A stretch of DNA of 64,000 nt from assembly GCA_963383645.1 (NCBI GenBank), contig OY726571.1:82032888-82096887 (forward strand), in the 5' to 3' direction. Under the pieces are notes generated by a model, which was not told where the DNA came from, made no database searches, and saw only the letters and a list, made by a program, of their open reading frames with translations. Numbering within the stretch: position 1 is the first letter of the stretch; each line of letters opens with the position of its first letter. Positions 1 to 10,859 of this stretch are shown piece by piece. A program made the translations under genes and the position numbers. The DNA comes from Muscardinus avellanarius (Eukaryota; Chordata; Mammalia; Rodentia; Gliridae).

Positions 1-204
1 CATTTAACATTAATCTCCCTTTCATTGATAAAAAAATGTATTCAAATGGTTAGAAAATCAGAAATTACAGTAAGAAAAATTAATATTCTTTATTATATTT
101 TGATTGGTGTATTTTCTCTCAAAACAGCCAATGACTTTCAGGGCTTATTTGTGTACTTGCAGAGGTTCTTAATGTAGACATCCAATTAAATAAATGATCA
201 CATT

Positions 205-290
205 GCATTTTTTTTTGTACTGGGGATTGAATCCAGAGGCATTCTACCTCTGAGCTATACCAACAGCTATTTTTATTTTCTATTTTGTCT
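205..290 (-). repeat. Partial SINE (ID-like half), antisense
   Basis: Antisense copy of the right-half consensus: a T-run, then a 'tactggggattgaatcc' type segment and 'cattctacctctgagctata'. The B1-like half is missing. Confidence 0.6.
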
Positions 291-354
291 TCACAGTGCA
301 GTACAATCCCTAGAATGGAGAGATAATGATGAGATGAATATTTTTTTACTTTTA

Positions 355-527
355 TTTCTATACTGGGGGTTGAACCCAAAGATGGTGTGCATCTCAGCTA
401 CACTCCTAACTCTGTTATTTTTTTTGAAACAGGATCTCACTACGTTGTTTAGGCTAGCCACAAATCTGTGATCCTCCTGTCTCTGAACCCGAATACTGGA
501 AATAGCAGGCGTGGATGATCATGCCCA
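355..527 (-). repeat. B1-dID type SINE, antisense
   Basis: A diverged full-length dimeric SINE on the minus strand. The ID-like half, a 'gaaacaggatctcact' linker and the B1-like half ending near 'atcatgcccag' are all recognisable. Confidence 0.65.
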
Positions 528-1040
528 GATAATGAATGTCTTTAAATAACAAGCAAAATGGCCAATTTATTGAACATTTAATTTTGTCTAAAAACAACAC
601 TGAAATATACAATAGGTTCAATACTGTTTGTCTTACATGAGCAATTATATCAGCAAGATTGGGTCTAAGAAGTGAACTTTTTGGATCAAAAGATGAATAC
701 TAAGTAAATCTGAGATAATTTTCCAAATTGCCTATTTTTTGCATTTTACTACCAGAAGTGGTGGAAGTGGAAAAGACATCTAACACTAATGAGAATATCA
801 GCTCCATTTTGAAGGATGGTAGGGTGGCGAATGAGGATTCAGCTGGGTCCCTCTGGCTTCTTATAAGCTCGGTGTCTGCTCAGGAGGGTTCTCAGCTTTA
901 TAGTATGAAAAGACACCTTTCTGTGACTCAGCAAACCCTGAATGATTTAGTAGTACCTACAGGATAACAACATTTATATTTATTTACAACTTACTTACTG
1001 AAAAGCTCCATGAAATAGGCACTTTCTCAAAGTCTCTCTC

Positions 1041-1937
1041 TTAATGAGCATGCCAACATTCAGCCAGACGTCCGTCTCTGTGAATCAGCACAAATGGGCT
1101 GACAATCGCAAAACCAATGGTCAGAAAGTCTTGAACAGTTATCCTTATGAAATCATTCCCTACAGAGAAAGCTGAATATAAAGAGAGAAAACAATCTGTG
1201 CAGTAAAAGAAAAGGAAACAGAACATCAGAAAGAGAATGCTTTGAGTGGCTTTCAGCTCCGGGGGTGTTTTACATAGGGATTTAGACTTCTGAAGGTAGA
1301 GAACTTGCTGTCGGTGCTTGTGAAGGAGAAATACCATGTAGCTACTGGCCCAGCCCATGACACCTTGAAACAGGGCATCTCGCAAGATCATGAGAGTGAC
1401 AAAAACCCATGTGAGTATCCAGTTTTCTGAGAGATGATAACAGTAGCTGTCACCTTTGATAATTTGTGATATGTTCATGCTGCTGATATTTTTTATATAA
1501 AATGGTAAGTTCATGCTTATCAAGGAGTTGAGTATCCAAAAGAAGAGAAACAAGAAAACTATTTGCCTTGTAGACTCTGGCCTGAGCTTCCTCCACCTGG
1601 AGGTTCTGGGACTGATGGTGATGGCTTGGACCACGGTGAGGAGGCAGGTGGTGCAGATTGAGAGGCCCCGGGCCACCCTCTCCAGATAAACCACAACCTT
1701 ACAGCCTATGTCATCTAAGAAGTTTCTCAAATCAAAACCTGCTATGGTCTTTGCCATTCCTTTGGAAAGAAGCATTATAATATTTGTAACTGCTAAGTGG
1801 ATGAGAATAAGGTGTATAGATGTCTTCTCACTGCTCCCTAAACTGTACATGTAATTCATAAAAACAAAGATGTTCCCCACAATGCCAAACCCTGTTACAA
1901 AGACAAAGATTATTCCCTTGACAGGCTTCAAAAACAT
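1041..1937 (-). CDS. Vomeronasal type-1 receptor (V1R), intact
   Basis: Predicted seven-transmembrane pheromone receptor of vomeronasal sensory neurons (family knowledge). The frame is a single uninterrupted coding exon of 298 residues, normal for V1Rs, from ATG (1935-1937) to TAA (1041-1043). Visible family signatures are GIVGNIFVFMNYM in TM1, HLILIHLAVTNIIMLLSKG in TM2, RVARGLSICTTCLLTVVQ in TM3, and the TM5-loop stretch RDALFQGVMGWASSYMVFL followed by HKHRQQVLYLQ. The N-I-S site in the second extracellular loop is a V1R hallmark. The tail reads FVLIHRDGRLAECW. No frameshift or stop is seen, so it could be functional. By eye it is about 70% identical to the V1R at 16773. A conserved TATA and first exon lie about 3.5 kb upstream (5459-5543, minus). 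No one-to-one gene symbol is assigned. Confidence 0.92.
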   Translation of the reverse strand: MFLKPVKGIIFVFVTGFGIVGNIFVFMNYMYSLGSSEKTSIHLILIHLAVTNIIMLLSKGMAKTIAGFDLRNFLDDIGCKVVVYLERVARGLSICTTCLLTVVQAITISPRTSRWRKLRPESTRQIVFLFLFFWILNSLISMNLPFYIKNISSMNISQIIKGDSYCYHLSENWILTWVFVTLMILRDALFQGVMGWASSYMVFLLHKHRQQVLYLQKSKSLCKTPPELKATQSILFLMFCFLFFYCTDCFLSLYSAFSVGNDFIRITVQDFLTIGFAIVSPFVLIHRDGRLAECWHAH

Positions 1938-2082
1938 TTCTTACATCATACGCAGAAAAACGTAGCTGGAACAATCTTCTTGAAGAAAGCACTGGCAATG
2001 CTGATATTTTCCTGCAGAAATGTATTTCATAACACAGCAACTTTCTGGAGTGTAAAGCACAGTCATTATATAAGTAAGGGAA

Positions 2083-2290
2083 AGCCGGTTGTGGCTGTGC
2101 ATGTCTGTCATCCTAGTACTTGCGAGGCTGAGACAGGAAGATCCCAGGTTCAAGACTAGCCTCAGCAGCATGGGAAGACTCTCAGCAACCTAAGAAGACC
2201 CTGTTTCAAAACAAAAAATAAAAAGAGCTGACAATGTAGGATGGAGGTAGACTGGCTCTAGTTCAATGCCTACTCCCCCCCCCCTAAAAA
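2083..2290 (+). repeat. B1-dID type SINE
   Basis: Sense copy with a diverged B1-like half ('tcctagtacttgcgaggctg'), a 'gaccctgtttcaaaac' linker and a degraded ID-like half ending in a C-run. Confidence 0.65.
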
Positions 2291-3937
2291 AAAAGTGAAT
2301 AAGTGAGCAGATTTCTTCCAAAGCACTCTATTAGTTTGGCACTAATGTTTACTGTAGTCTCACATGCTATCTTGAGAACTGATATTAAAAAATTTAAATT
2401 TGAAAATCAGGCTTATTTTGACCTCCCAAAACAACACCAAATCTATTTTTCTAGTCCTTATTTATTTCATCTGTGTTCAATTTTAGCAAGGCTGCATTAA
2501 ACCCAAAATTTGTGTTTTTTAAAAACCATCTATCATAATTCCATCATCCTTTTCCAAAAGTTTTGGGCTCATGCATGACCTATCTGTCTTCCCCACACCC
2601 CACATGCAGACATTTATAAAAATCCAATTGTTTCAATGTCTTTCACATCTTCAAAATTAAACCAGGTTTCAACTTCCACTGTGTCTTTTATTTCAGAAAT
2701 GTTCTTTTCTAGATCTCATCTTGTTGAGCATAACAGTTTCCAGGTTTGTTTAATGATTTCTAGTGTCTTATCTTTGATGTCAATAACTTAGTATTTTTGT
2801 ACTTCCAATCCTCAAAATGATTCTGCCTTCACTGCTTATGAATATTCAGTGGTTTGTGAAGTCCTCAGTATCATGTCACATTGTATAACCTTTCCACATA
2901 GGACCCAACAGTTAAAGCTGAATCACCAACAGACAGCAAGGAATGAGTCTCTTTTCTGAAAAAAGATCAGTTACAGGGTGAATGCCCTGGAGGAACCATG
3001 GAATGCTCTTCTTCCAGGGTCTTTAGCAGGGGTCTGACATCCTACCCAGTGACTTCAGGAGCTGCTAAGGAATGCCAGGGTCAGTCTTGTTTGTAGTAAT
3101 GTTTATTAAAGTAAATTAGGGCAAGAGATTTGGAAGTGTTATGTGTTTTAATGAGATGCTGCTTGTGAATTAGAAAGCCCCAATAATAGTTTCTGGGAGT
3201 AAAGTAGGTGGGGCAGCATTGGTATAAAAAGAAATCACTCCAAAGAGGTCATGTTGGCATTTGACAGCTTCTGCAGAACCTGAGAACAGTGGTTCCAGGT
3301 AAAAAGCAGCCTGCTGTCCTGTGTCTTTTTCTCACCCTGGCTAACAATAAGGCCTCTTTGACCTTCATCAGTCCATGCTGACTGTATACAGCATGAATAG
3401 GAGGTTATTTTTTCGCCTCTAAAATCTTCAGTCTCATGTCATACCTAAGAACTTATGTCAAACTAGGGTCAATTTCTCCAGCATATAAGGAACAAGGATG
3501 CCAGACCAAATCCCCAGGATCTGCATATATTCTGTATACTTAAATATAATTCTTCAAACCTTCCTTCTCCCATTTTTGATAATGATGAAAGGATTGCTAT
3601 AGCTGTCCCTGCACTGAAGGTCTCTGGAAGAATGAGTATAAAAACACAGACTTGTGCCCAATTTTGGTCACGTGCAGTCCACAGGACTCTAGGAGCATAC
3701 CTTACTGCCTTTCAAACTCTGTCTCCTCCCCTGACAAAGCGGGAGACTAAAGACTATATCAGTGCCCTAAAGAAGCACCACACAATCTTAAATGTCAATC
3801 ACATAATGCCTTTGCTACAGGCTATGAGGTGAAGCGCCACAGTTCAGGACAATAGGTTTAGGATAAATTAATTGATTACTGCATCAGAGATTGGGTCTGC
3901 TATAAATGACTGCTCTCACTGCACCGCAATGTCTTAT

Positions 3938-4158
3938 TGAGCCAGGCAGAGTGGCACATGCTTGTAATCCTACTACTAGGGAGGCTGAGACAGGAGGACT
4001 GAGGTTCACAGCTAGCCTTAGCAACTTACCGAGGCCCTCTGCAACTTAGTGAGACCCTGTTTAAAATTAAAAAGAATAAAAAATAGGGCTGGGGATGTAG
4101 CTTGGAGGTAGATTGCCCCTGGGTTCAATCCCCAGTACCACACATACACACACACAAA
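3938..4158 (+). repeat. B1-dID type SINE
   Basis: Sense copy. B1-like start 'ccaggcagagtggcacatg', linker 'gagaccctgtttaaaat', ID-like half 'ggggatgtagcttggaggta' and a CA-rich tail. Confidence 0.75.
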
Positions 4159-4717
4159 AACAGTCCTATTGAGTTTATAAGGCCTATACCTGTTTGTGCT
4201 TTTATATATATATTTTTTCAGTAATTGTCAATTTTCGGCTCTCCCCCTCACCTCTCAAAAGTTCAAAACTGAGTCCGATTTGGGATCCATTTCTGAGACA
4301 CCTATTAAGTCACCTCTCTTTCATTCTGACAAAAGAAATGAAGAATGTCAGAGGAAGGAAGGGTGAGTATGATTCCAGATTGCTTTGGGAAGAGTGTAGT
4401 AAAGTATATTGAAGACAGGCTTGGCAATCACATGGATGTATTATTCCTCATCTGGCCCTAATTCGCAGCAACTCAGGCAAATCAGGCCCAGTTTTCTCAA
4501 CAAAACTATGAGGTTAGTGCCCCTTGCTACATAACATTCAAAAAAATGTTTGTTGCCTAAGATCATAACAAACGAAAACAAGGATTCTCAAATGAGAAAC
4601 TATGGTTTCAAATAATTGTTTTTAGTACTTTCCTTAACAAGCAGACATTAAATAAATAAAGCTGGTTTACAGGTCTGGTACAATATTATCTGAAATCATA
4701 GTGAAGGATTTTGGGTT

Positions 4718-4924
4718 GTTTTTTTTTTTTTTTTTTTGGTGGTACTAGGGTTCCTGGAAGCCCTTCTACATCCGGGCTACACTCCCAGATCTATTTATTT
4801 TTTTTAATATTTTTATTTGGAAACAGAGTCTTTTAGCCAGTGCAGCTGGCTTCGAACCTGCGCGATCCTCCTGTCTCCACCTCCCAAGCGCGGGGATTAC
4901 AAGCGTGCGCCACCACGCCCGGCA
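4718..4924 (-). repeat. B1-dID type SINE, antisense
   Basis: Starts with a T-run (the poly(A) tail of the element on the minus strand) and ends with 'gcgccaccacgcccggc', the complement of the B1-like 5' end. Belongs to the subfamily with 'ggttcctggaagccctt' in its ID half. Confidence 0.8.
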
Positions 4925-5439
4925 TAGTGAAGGTTTAAGGATAGATGCAGGAAGAATGTCTTGAAATTAAACACAGTGCACTTAGGGACATAGCAATGTA
5001 ATTGAAAAGCAAAACATGGTCTATTGGAAATGCAGGAAAACAACAAATATTAGATAAAGATATGTTATGAAAATATAATGCTGAAAGAAACATCATGTAA
5101 GACAAGACTGAAGAAAACCAAATTCTTCCTACAAACCTGAATAGCCCTTCTGACTTTTTAATTTCTGGAAGACAGCAAAGTGAGAACCTTATCAATATCC
5201 ACTCCAGAACTGGCTGACAATAGCAGATGCTCAGCACAGTCACACAGATGCCGAGCACCTCTGGAGGATCATCTGCTGCATCCGTCCCCTCGACCTTTCA
5301 GGCCCCAGGTTTGTCCCTTTAGGCAACAGGAGAGTGACAGTATAAAAGCTCACAGAGACTGTCATCAAATCTGTTCTGGTAAAAGAGATTGAGATTTATG
5401 CTTCTGAGGAAATTTACATGGTGCATTTGAATATATCTG

Positions 5440-5790
5440 ATCTGACAGGTCTACTCACCTGGGTAGCTGCGGTGCAGACAGGCTCTGGGTCAGTGCTGGC
5501 CAGGTGAGGTTCCCAGCTCACCTCTGCAGCTTCTGGTTTTATAGAGCTCTCAGCTACCAGAATCTACCACCAAGGATTCAGAGCTCACAGTTGTCACCCT
5601 GTCAGAGCAAGGAAGCCCTCTGCAGAATCTCAGTCCCCGAAGCACAACTTGCCCTGTCCCTCCACAATTACTACATCTGTTGGGCTCAGAAGTTATCTCA
5701 GTCTTAATTAGGGTGCAATTACTTTCATGGAAGGATGTGCAGTGACAAAGTGAACCACCAGCCATGTTTCTGTATGTAGGTTTCCTCATT
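5440..5790 (-). promoter_or_regulatory. V1R promoter block, minus copy
   Basis: The reverse complement of this block matches 12665-13010 at roughly 80% by eye, including shared stretches such as CTAATTAAGACTGAGATAAC and GAGAGCTCTATAAAACCAGA. Each copy lies several kb 5' of an intact V1R coding exon and points toward it. I infer a conserved V1R promoter module; V1R genes commonly have a remote non-coding first exon. Confidence 0.7.
5459..5543 (-). promoter_or_regulatory. V1R TATA box and non-coding first exon, minus copy
   Basis: TATAAAA occupies 5537-5543 on the minus strand. About 30 bases downstream an exon would begin, ending at 5459 before a consensus donor (CCAG|GTGAGT, GT at 5457-5458). 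The plus-strand copy has the same layout (12907-12991). The exon holds no conserved ATG frame. Confidence 0.6.
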
Positions 5791-6280
5791 TTCTGTCCCT
5801 AATGTTCCCATCTGGAAACAAGCCTGGGGACGGCTTCTGAGGCCCAGGACGAGCACTTCCTTTCTCTCTCAAGTCCTTCACACACAGGGACACCATCAGT
5901 AACAATAACAAGCAGCACTGGGGACTTAGATTTTGGGCATGACCCAGCCATGGACTTGTTCAGCCAGGAGCCACTGCTGCGCCCACACACACTGCAGTTC
6001 AAAGTCATATTACCAATTGTATGTATTTCTTTAGCTTAAAGCAAATTGATTAAAATTTGAAGTTGGCCTAATGTTACCTTTATCTTCTCCATTAAGTCAT
6101 ACAGGTCCACAGATAGAACTCATGAGCAGTGATCACATAAGTAAATGATTGAGAGAAAGACAGAAAATTCAGAAACTTTATCTCCATTTTAGAAATCATC
6201 ATAAGATCTAAAACTGCATAATAGCTACATATTGTAAATGTAGTTATGCTAACAAATATCCAAAATATGTGCCCTTTGTT

Positions 6281-6475
6281 TTTTTTTTTTTTGTTTTTTT
6301 TTTCTGTGTATATGGTACTGGGGATCGAAACCATGGGCATTATACCACTGAGTTGAACCCCTAACCACATTTAAAATTTTTTTAAACAGGATCTCACTAA
6401 GTTAGCCTCAAACTGTCAATCCTCTTGGCTCAGCCTCCCAAGTACTGGAAGTTCAGGCTTGCATCACCATGCACT
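6281..6475 (-). repeat. B1-dID type SINE, antisense
   Basis: Antisense copy beginning with a T-rich run, then 'tactggggatcgaaaccatg', the 'aaacaggatctcactaag' linker and a B1-like end near 'gcatcaccatgcac'. Confidence 0.7.
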
Positions 6476-6825
6476 ATTCTATCCTTTCTTCTCCTCCTCC
6501 TTCTTCTTTTTCTTCTATCGGAATTTGAATGTGTGAAGAGAGAAAAAAAATCCTCATAAGCCTTATCTAGTTCATGCCACTACTGCTGTTTTGACACCAT
6601 AAATTATCAGCAGAGATTCTAAGATCTCAAATTTATAAAGGCTGCCACCCAAATGTGGTTAGATTGATAAATGTCAACAATTTATATATTTTTTTATCAA
6701 AACCTAAAACTGCAAAGAGAAAAACAATTCCTTTAAGCCTTATTTGTGCTACTGTTGTTATGTTGATGCCCTAAATAATTAGCATAGTGATTCTGTAATA
6801 TTTATTTTTTATAGTCTACATTTTA

Positions 6826-7037
6826 TTTTATTTTTTTGTGGGTCTGGGGATAGAGCCCAGGGGCATTTGACCTCTAAGCCACACCCTCTGCCCTATTTTA
6901 TATTCTTTATTTTGAAACAGGGTCTCACTAAGTTATGGAGGGCCTCACTAAGTAGCCGAGGCTCTCCATGAACCACGATCCTCCTGTCTCAGCCTCCCAA
7001 ATGCTGAGATTACATGCGTGCGCCACCACGCCCGGTT
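6826..7037 (-). repeat. B1-dID type SINE, antisense
   Basis: Antisense copy from 'gtctggggatagagcccagg' to 'gcgccaccacgcccgg', with an internal short duplication of the 'cactaagt' linker region. Confidence 0.75.
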
Positions 7038-7039
7038 CC

Positions 7040-7420
7040 CGGGTAAATTGTTTATTGGTGCATTGTAGTCATATATCTTAATGGAGTACAAGATGGTGGA
7101 GACATACATGCACACATCACTCAATTAGCCCTTAACCAATTCCCACCCCATTCCCTTTCCTCTCCCTCCTTCTCATGTTTGGCTTAGTGAATGACTTTGA
7201 TATGTTTGTGAATGTACATCATGTACATTAGGGAATTTCCTTTTTTCCCCTCCCATCCCCCTCAGGTTGCCTTATTTGCTCATCTATAGTTTCTCCTTCT
7301 TCATCTACATTTCCTCCTATGACCCATTTTCTCTTTAGCTTCCACATATTAGAAAGAGCATCCAATTTCTTATTTTTTGTGACTGACTGATCTCACTTAG
7401 CTCAGTGGTATTAAATGATC
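7040..7420 (-). mobile_element. L1 3' end fragment, antisense
   Basis: Shares 'attggtgcattgtagt', 'gacatacatgcacacatc' and 'gtgactgact.atctcacttag' with the start of the L1 copy at 8974, so it is the 3' end of the same L1 lineage on the minus strand. It is truncated at about 7420. Confidence 0.7.
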
Positions 7421-8973
7421 ATGGTGGGTTTTCATGACAACAAATGGAAGAGCATCCATCAGCTGACCCTGAAAAAGGTCAAGAGAGTACACAGCACTCA
7501 CAAAGGAATACTCCATGGAAAAGGGATAATTATGCACAATGTCAGTGCTGGCTAATTAAGAGACAAAGGTCCTCCTTATAGGAGCTCTGAGACAGTCCTG
7601 GTGAGAGCTCACACTATACAGGGCAGTCAGGGGAGAGGCAACAGTGCTCACGAGGTTATGCAGTCCTGTCCCAAAGCCAGGCCTCCTGCAGAAGTGGCCA
7701 CCTCACTGCTCAGATTCTGGGGGCCCTGGTAATTCATCCCTGAAAGAAGCAACAAGGAGCCCCTGACAAAGAGCATGCCTGTGTACCTCTCCATGGGCAG
7801 CTCTCACCAGCTAGGTTATCAGGAAAAGTGCCAGATCAGGAGCCATGAGTCACTCTTCCCTGACTCTTCCTCCACCTCTCACCTGATTCTCAGGTTTCCC
7901 TCTCACTGGTTTCATTCAGCATCATATCTCCAATGGCAAGAACTAGTATGATAAACATAAAATAAACAGGCAATAAAAGCCCATGCAAACTAAATGATGA
8001 CACAGGGCCAGAGCGATGACCACCACCCCAAGATGGGAAAGTCAAGGCCTCTTACTGGTCTTGCCAACTGCAAGTTACTTGCCTCTGGGCAGCCTATAGA
8101 CAGGAATAGGGGGAAAGGCTTTGACCATATGGATAGCTGGAATAGACCAGGAATGTGTCTGTCTGCAAAACAACTAAATCACGTCTGGCATAAGCCTGCA
8201 AGTGTTGTCTCTACCCGGATATGCTATGATAACCCCCTGTGACCCTCCCAGATCTATCTGCCTTTTGCATGGGCCAAGTAGCAGAGTTAAAAAGGGATTT
8301 GGTAAGAATCCCCACTCCATCAAGTCCTTGATGGCAGCACTAATCTCTGCCGTATCTCAAGGAATGGGGCAATGCTTTGGGTTTTTTGGTTCCTACGTGA
8401 AATCTGAGGATTTCTGCAATAGTTGATATAAGAAAACAAGGAAAGATGAACAAGTGCAGTAAATCCTGTGAAGTTTTTATTCCCTTAGCACAAACATTAA
8501 GATGTTAAGATTTCTTCTATGTGCATAATCTAACAATGGTTTTCCAAAAAGAGGACAGAAATAGGAAGAGAGAGTGAGACAGAGAAAATCAAAGTGAGTT
8601 AATATTTGATAATTTCTTTTAAACACCTATCTTCAAGACACCTTGAACATAAATTAATTTAATAATTTAATTTAATTAGTGGATGAAACATGGTCTTCAG
8701 AATATAGTATGCTTTCTGTTACTATATGATTTCAGGACAAGTACATTATAGTTTGGCATCTCAGTTTCCTTATTTTTTAAAGGGAAACTATGATTAAAAA
8801 TAGGTTTCCTTGTAGGATGTTGGAAAAATTCTAACATGTTGATAAGTATCCCTTAGTGAGAAACAATACCTGACTGTATAAACATTGAATAAATTATAAA
8901 GATAATGGCAATGGTATTTCATTGAATGTGCTAAGAAGTAATATAAACTATATACTTTTCTTCTATAACAGTG

Positions 8974-9890
8974 GGTTTTTTTATTGGTGCATTGTAGTTA
9001 TACATCTTAATGGGATAAAAGATAGTAGAGACATACATGCACACATCGCTCAATCAACCCTTACCCATTTCCTACCCCCTCCCTCCTTCTCATAATTGGC
9101 TTAGTGATTGACTTTGATATGTTTGTTAAAGTGCATCATGTGCTTTGGAGATTTTCCCTTCCCCCAACCCCTCCGTTTTGTCACTTTATTTGCTCATCTA
9201 TAGAATCTCCTTCATCTAGAGTTCCCCCTCTTACCCATTTCTCCTTAACTTTTGCATATTAGGGAAAGTATTCGATTTCTTATTTTTTGTGACTGACTTA
9301 TCTCACTTAGCATAATGTCCTCCAGTTCCATTCATTTCCCTGTAAATGATGTAATTGTGATTTTCTTTATGGCTGAGTAAAATTCCACTGTGTACATATC
9401 TCACAGTTTTGTAATCCATTCATCTGTTGATGGACATCTTGGCTGCTTCCAGAATTTGGCAATAGTGAATTGTGCAGCGATGAACATAGATACACACACA
9501 TTTGTTTGGTAGTTTGGTCTCCTTTCTTTTGGGTAGATACCCAGAAGTGGTATTGCTAGATAAAATGGTAAGTTTGTTCCCATTCTTCGGATGATCCTCT
9601 ATACTGTTTTTCAAAGTGTTTGCACTAATTTGTAATCCCACCAACAATGTAGTAGAGTTTCCACTTCTCCACAACCGCGCCAGCATTTGTTGGTGGTGGT
9701 GTTTTGAATGATTGACATTCTAGTTGGAGTTAGGTGAAATCTCAGGGTAGTTTTAATTTGCATCTTTCTGATTGCTGATGATGTTGAGCATTTTTTCATG
9801 CATTTATTGGCCATTTGAATTTCTTCCTCCGTGAAGTGTCTATTTAATTCACTTGCCCATTTTTTGATTGCATAATTTGTTTTCTTAGTG
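8974..9890 (-). mobile_element. L1 3' segment of a 5'-inverted insertion
   Basis: Minus-strand L1 carrying the ORF2 C-terminus (frame with [19 protein letters not shown] and [20 protein letters not shown]) followed by 3' UTR. It ends in a short T-run on the plus strand at about 8975, the remnant of its poly(A) tail. It joins head-to-head with the ORF2 segment at 9891. In L1 order this piece starts with the residues that should follow the end of the other piece, as expected from twin priming. Confidence 0.8.
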
Positions 9891-10848
9891 CTGAAATCCA
9901 CTGAAAAAGAAATCCAGGAAACACTTCCACTCAAGATTTCTCGCACGAAAATAAAATACTTAGAAATAAACTTAACCACAGAGGTAAAAGGCCTCTACAA
10001 AGAAAATTATAAAACATTGAAAAAAGAAATTGAAGAAGATCTTAGAAGATAAAAAGGTCTTCCATGTTCATGGATAGGCAGAATAAATATCCTCATGATG
10101 GCCATACTTCCAAAAGTGATCTACAGATTCAATGCAATACCCATTAAACTATCAAGATCATTCCTCACAGACATAGAAAAAGTACTCCTTAAATTCATTT
10201 GAAACAACAAAAAAACCCCAAAAAACCCAAAGTAGTGCTCAGCAACAAAAACCATGGAGAAGGAATCACAATGTCTGACTTTATACTACAAAGCCATAGT
10301 AATAAAAACAGCATGATACTAGCACAAAAACAGATACATAGACCAATAGAGCAGAACAGAAGACTCAGAAACAAGTCCACACACTTTCAGCCAGTTGATT
10401 TTTGACAAAGGGGCCAAAAACATACACTGGAAAAAAGATAAGCCTGTTCAACAAATGGTGTTGGCAAAACTGATTAACCATATGCAGAAAATTGGAAATT
10501 AATCCCACTTTCTCACCCTGCACAAGAGTCAATTCAAGATGGATCAAAGACTTGGAAATTAGACCAGAGACCTTGAGGCTCCTTGAAGAGGGCATAGGTC
10601 CAACACTGCAACACATTGGCACAGATAAAAACTTTCTCAACAAGACCCCAAAGGCACAACAAACTAAAAAGTGAATCAATACGTGGGATTGCATAAAATT
10701 GAAGAGCTTCTGTACAACATAGGAAACTGTCAAGAACTTCAATCAAGAGTCAACTGAATGGGAGAAGATTTTTACCAACTACTCCTCCGATAGAGGACTA
10801 ATATCTAGAATATATGGAGAACTCAAGAAACCCATCACTAAGAAAACA
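9891..10848 (+). mobile_element. L1 ORF2 segment, inverted 5' part of the same insertion
   Basis: Plus-strand ORF2 sequence, with recognisable frames [35 protein letters not shown] and LLEEGIGPTLQHIGTDKNF. The frame is broken by stops (for example after KAQQTKK near 10672) and indels, so it is dead. It ends near 10848, and TATATCAGTG (10849-10858) resembles TATAACAGTG at 8964-8973, a possible imperfect target duplication. Confidence 0.8.
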
Positions 10849-10859
10849 TATATCAGTGT

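Larger units (their letters stand above)
1..1040. other. AT-rich flank, no gene seen
   Basis: AT-rich intergenic DNA downstream of the minus-strand V1R gene. It holds two antisense SINE pieces (about 205-290 and 355-527) and, near 974-985, an A/T run that reads AATAAA on the minus strand and could serve as the V1R poly(A) signal. I see no other gene. Confidence 0.6.
1938..5458. other. Probable 5' intron of the minus-strand V1R
   Basis: Between the V1R coding exon and its conserved upstream exon. It holds SINEs at about 2083-2290, 3938-4158 and 4718-4924 and otherwise unrecognised AT-rich DNA. A candidate acceptor for the coding exon lies just above 1937, where the minus strand has a pyrimidine stretch ending 'ttcttcaag'. 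No further coding capacity is seen. Confidence 0.5.
5544..8963. other. Intergenic between the divergent V1R promoters (left part)
   Basis: Contains the upstream part of the conserved V1R block, SINEs at about 6281-6475 and 6826-7037 and an L1 3' fragment at about 7040-7420. The stretch 7420-8450 has short interrupted frames resembling old retroviral interior sequence, but I cannot assign a family. No gene is supported. Confidence 0.45.

Noticed and set aside
7420..8450. Possible ancient retroviral interior sequence
   Set aside because: Short broken frames gave an impression of pol-like decay, but no motif was firm enough to name a family.
10365..10742. 125-codon minus-strand frame
   Set aside because: Antisense of the plus-strand L1 ORF2 segment.
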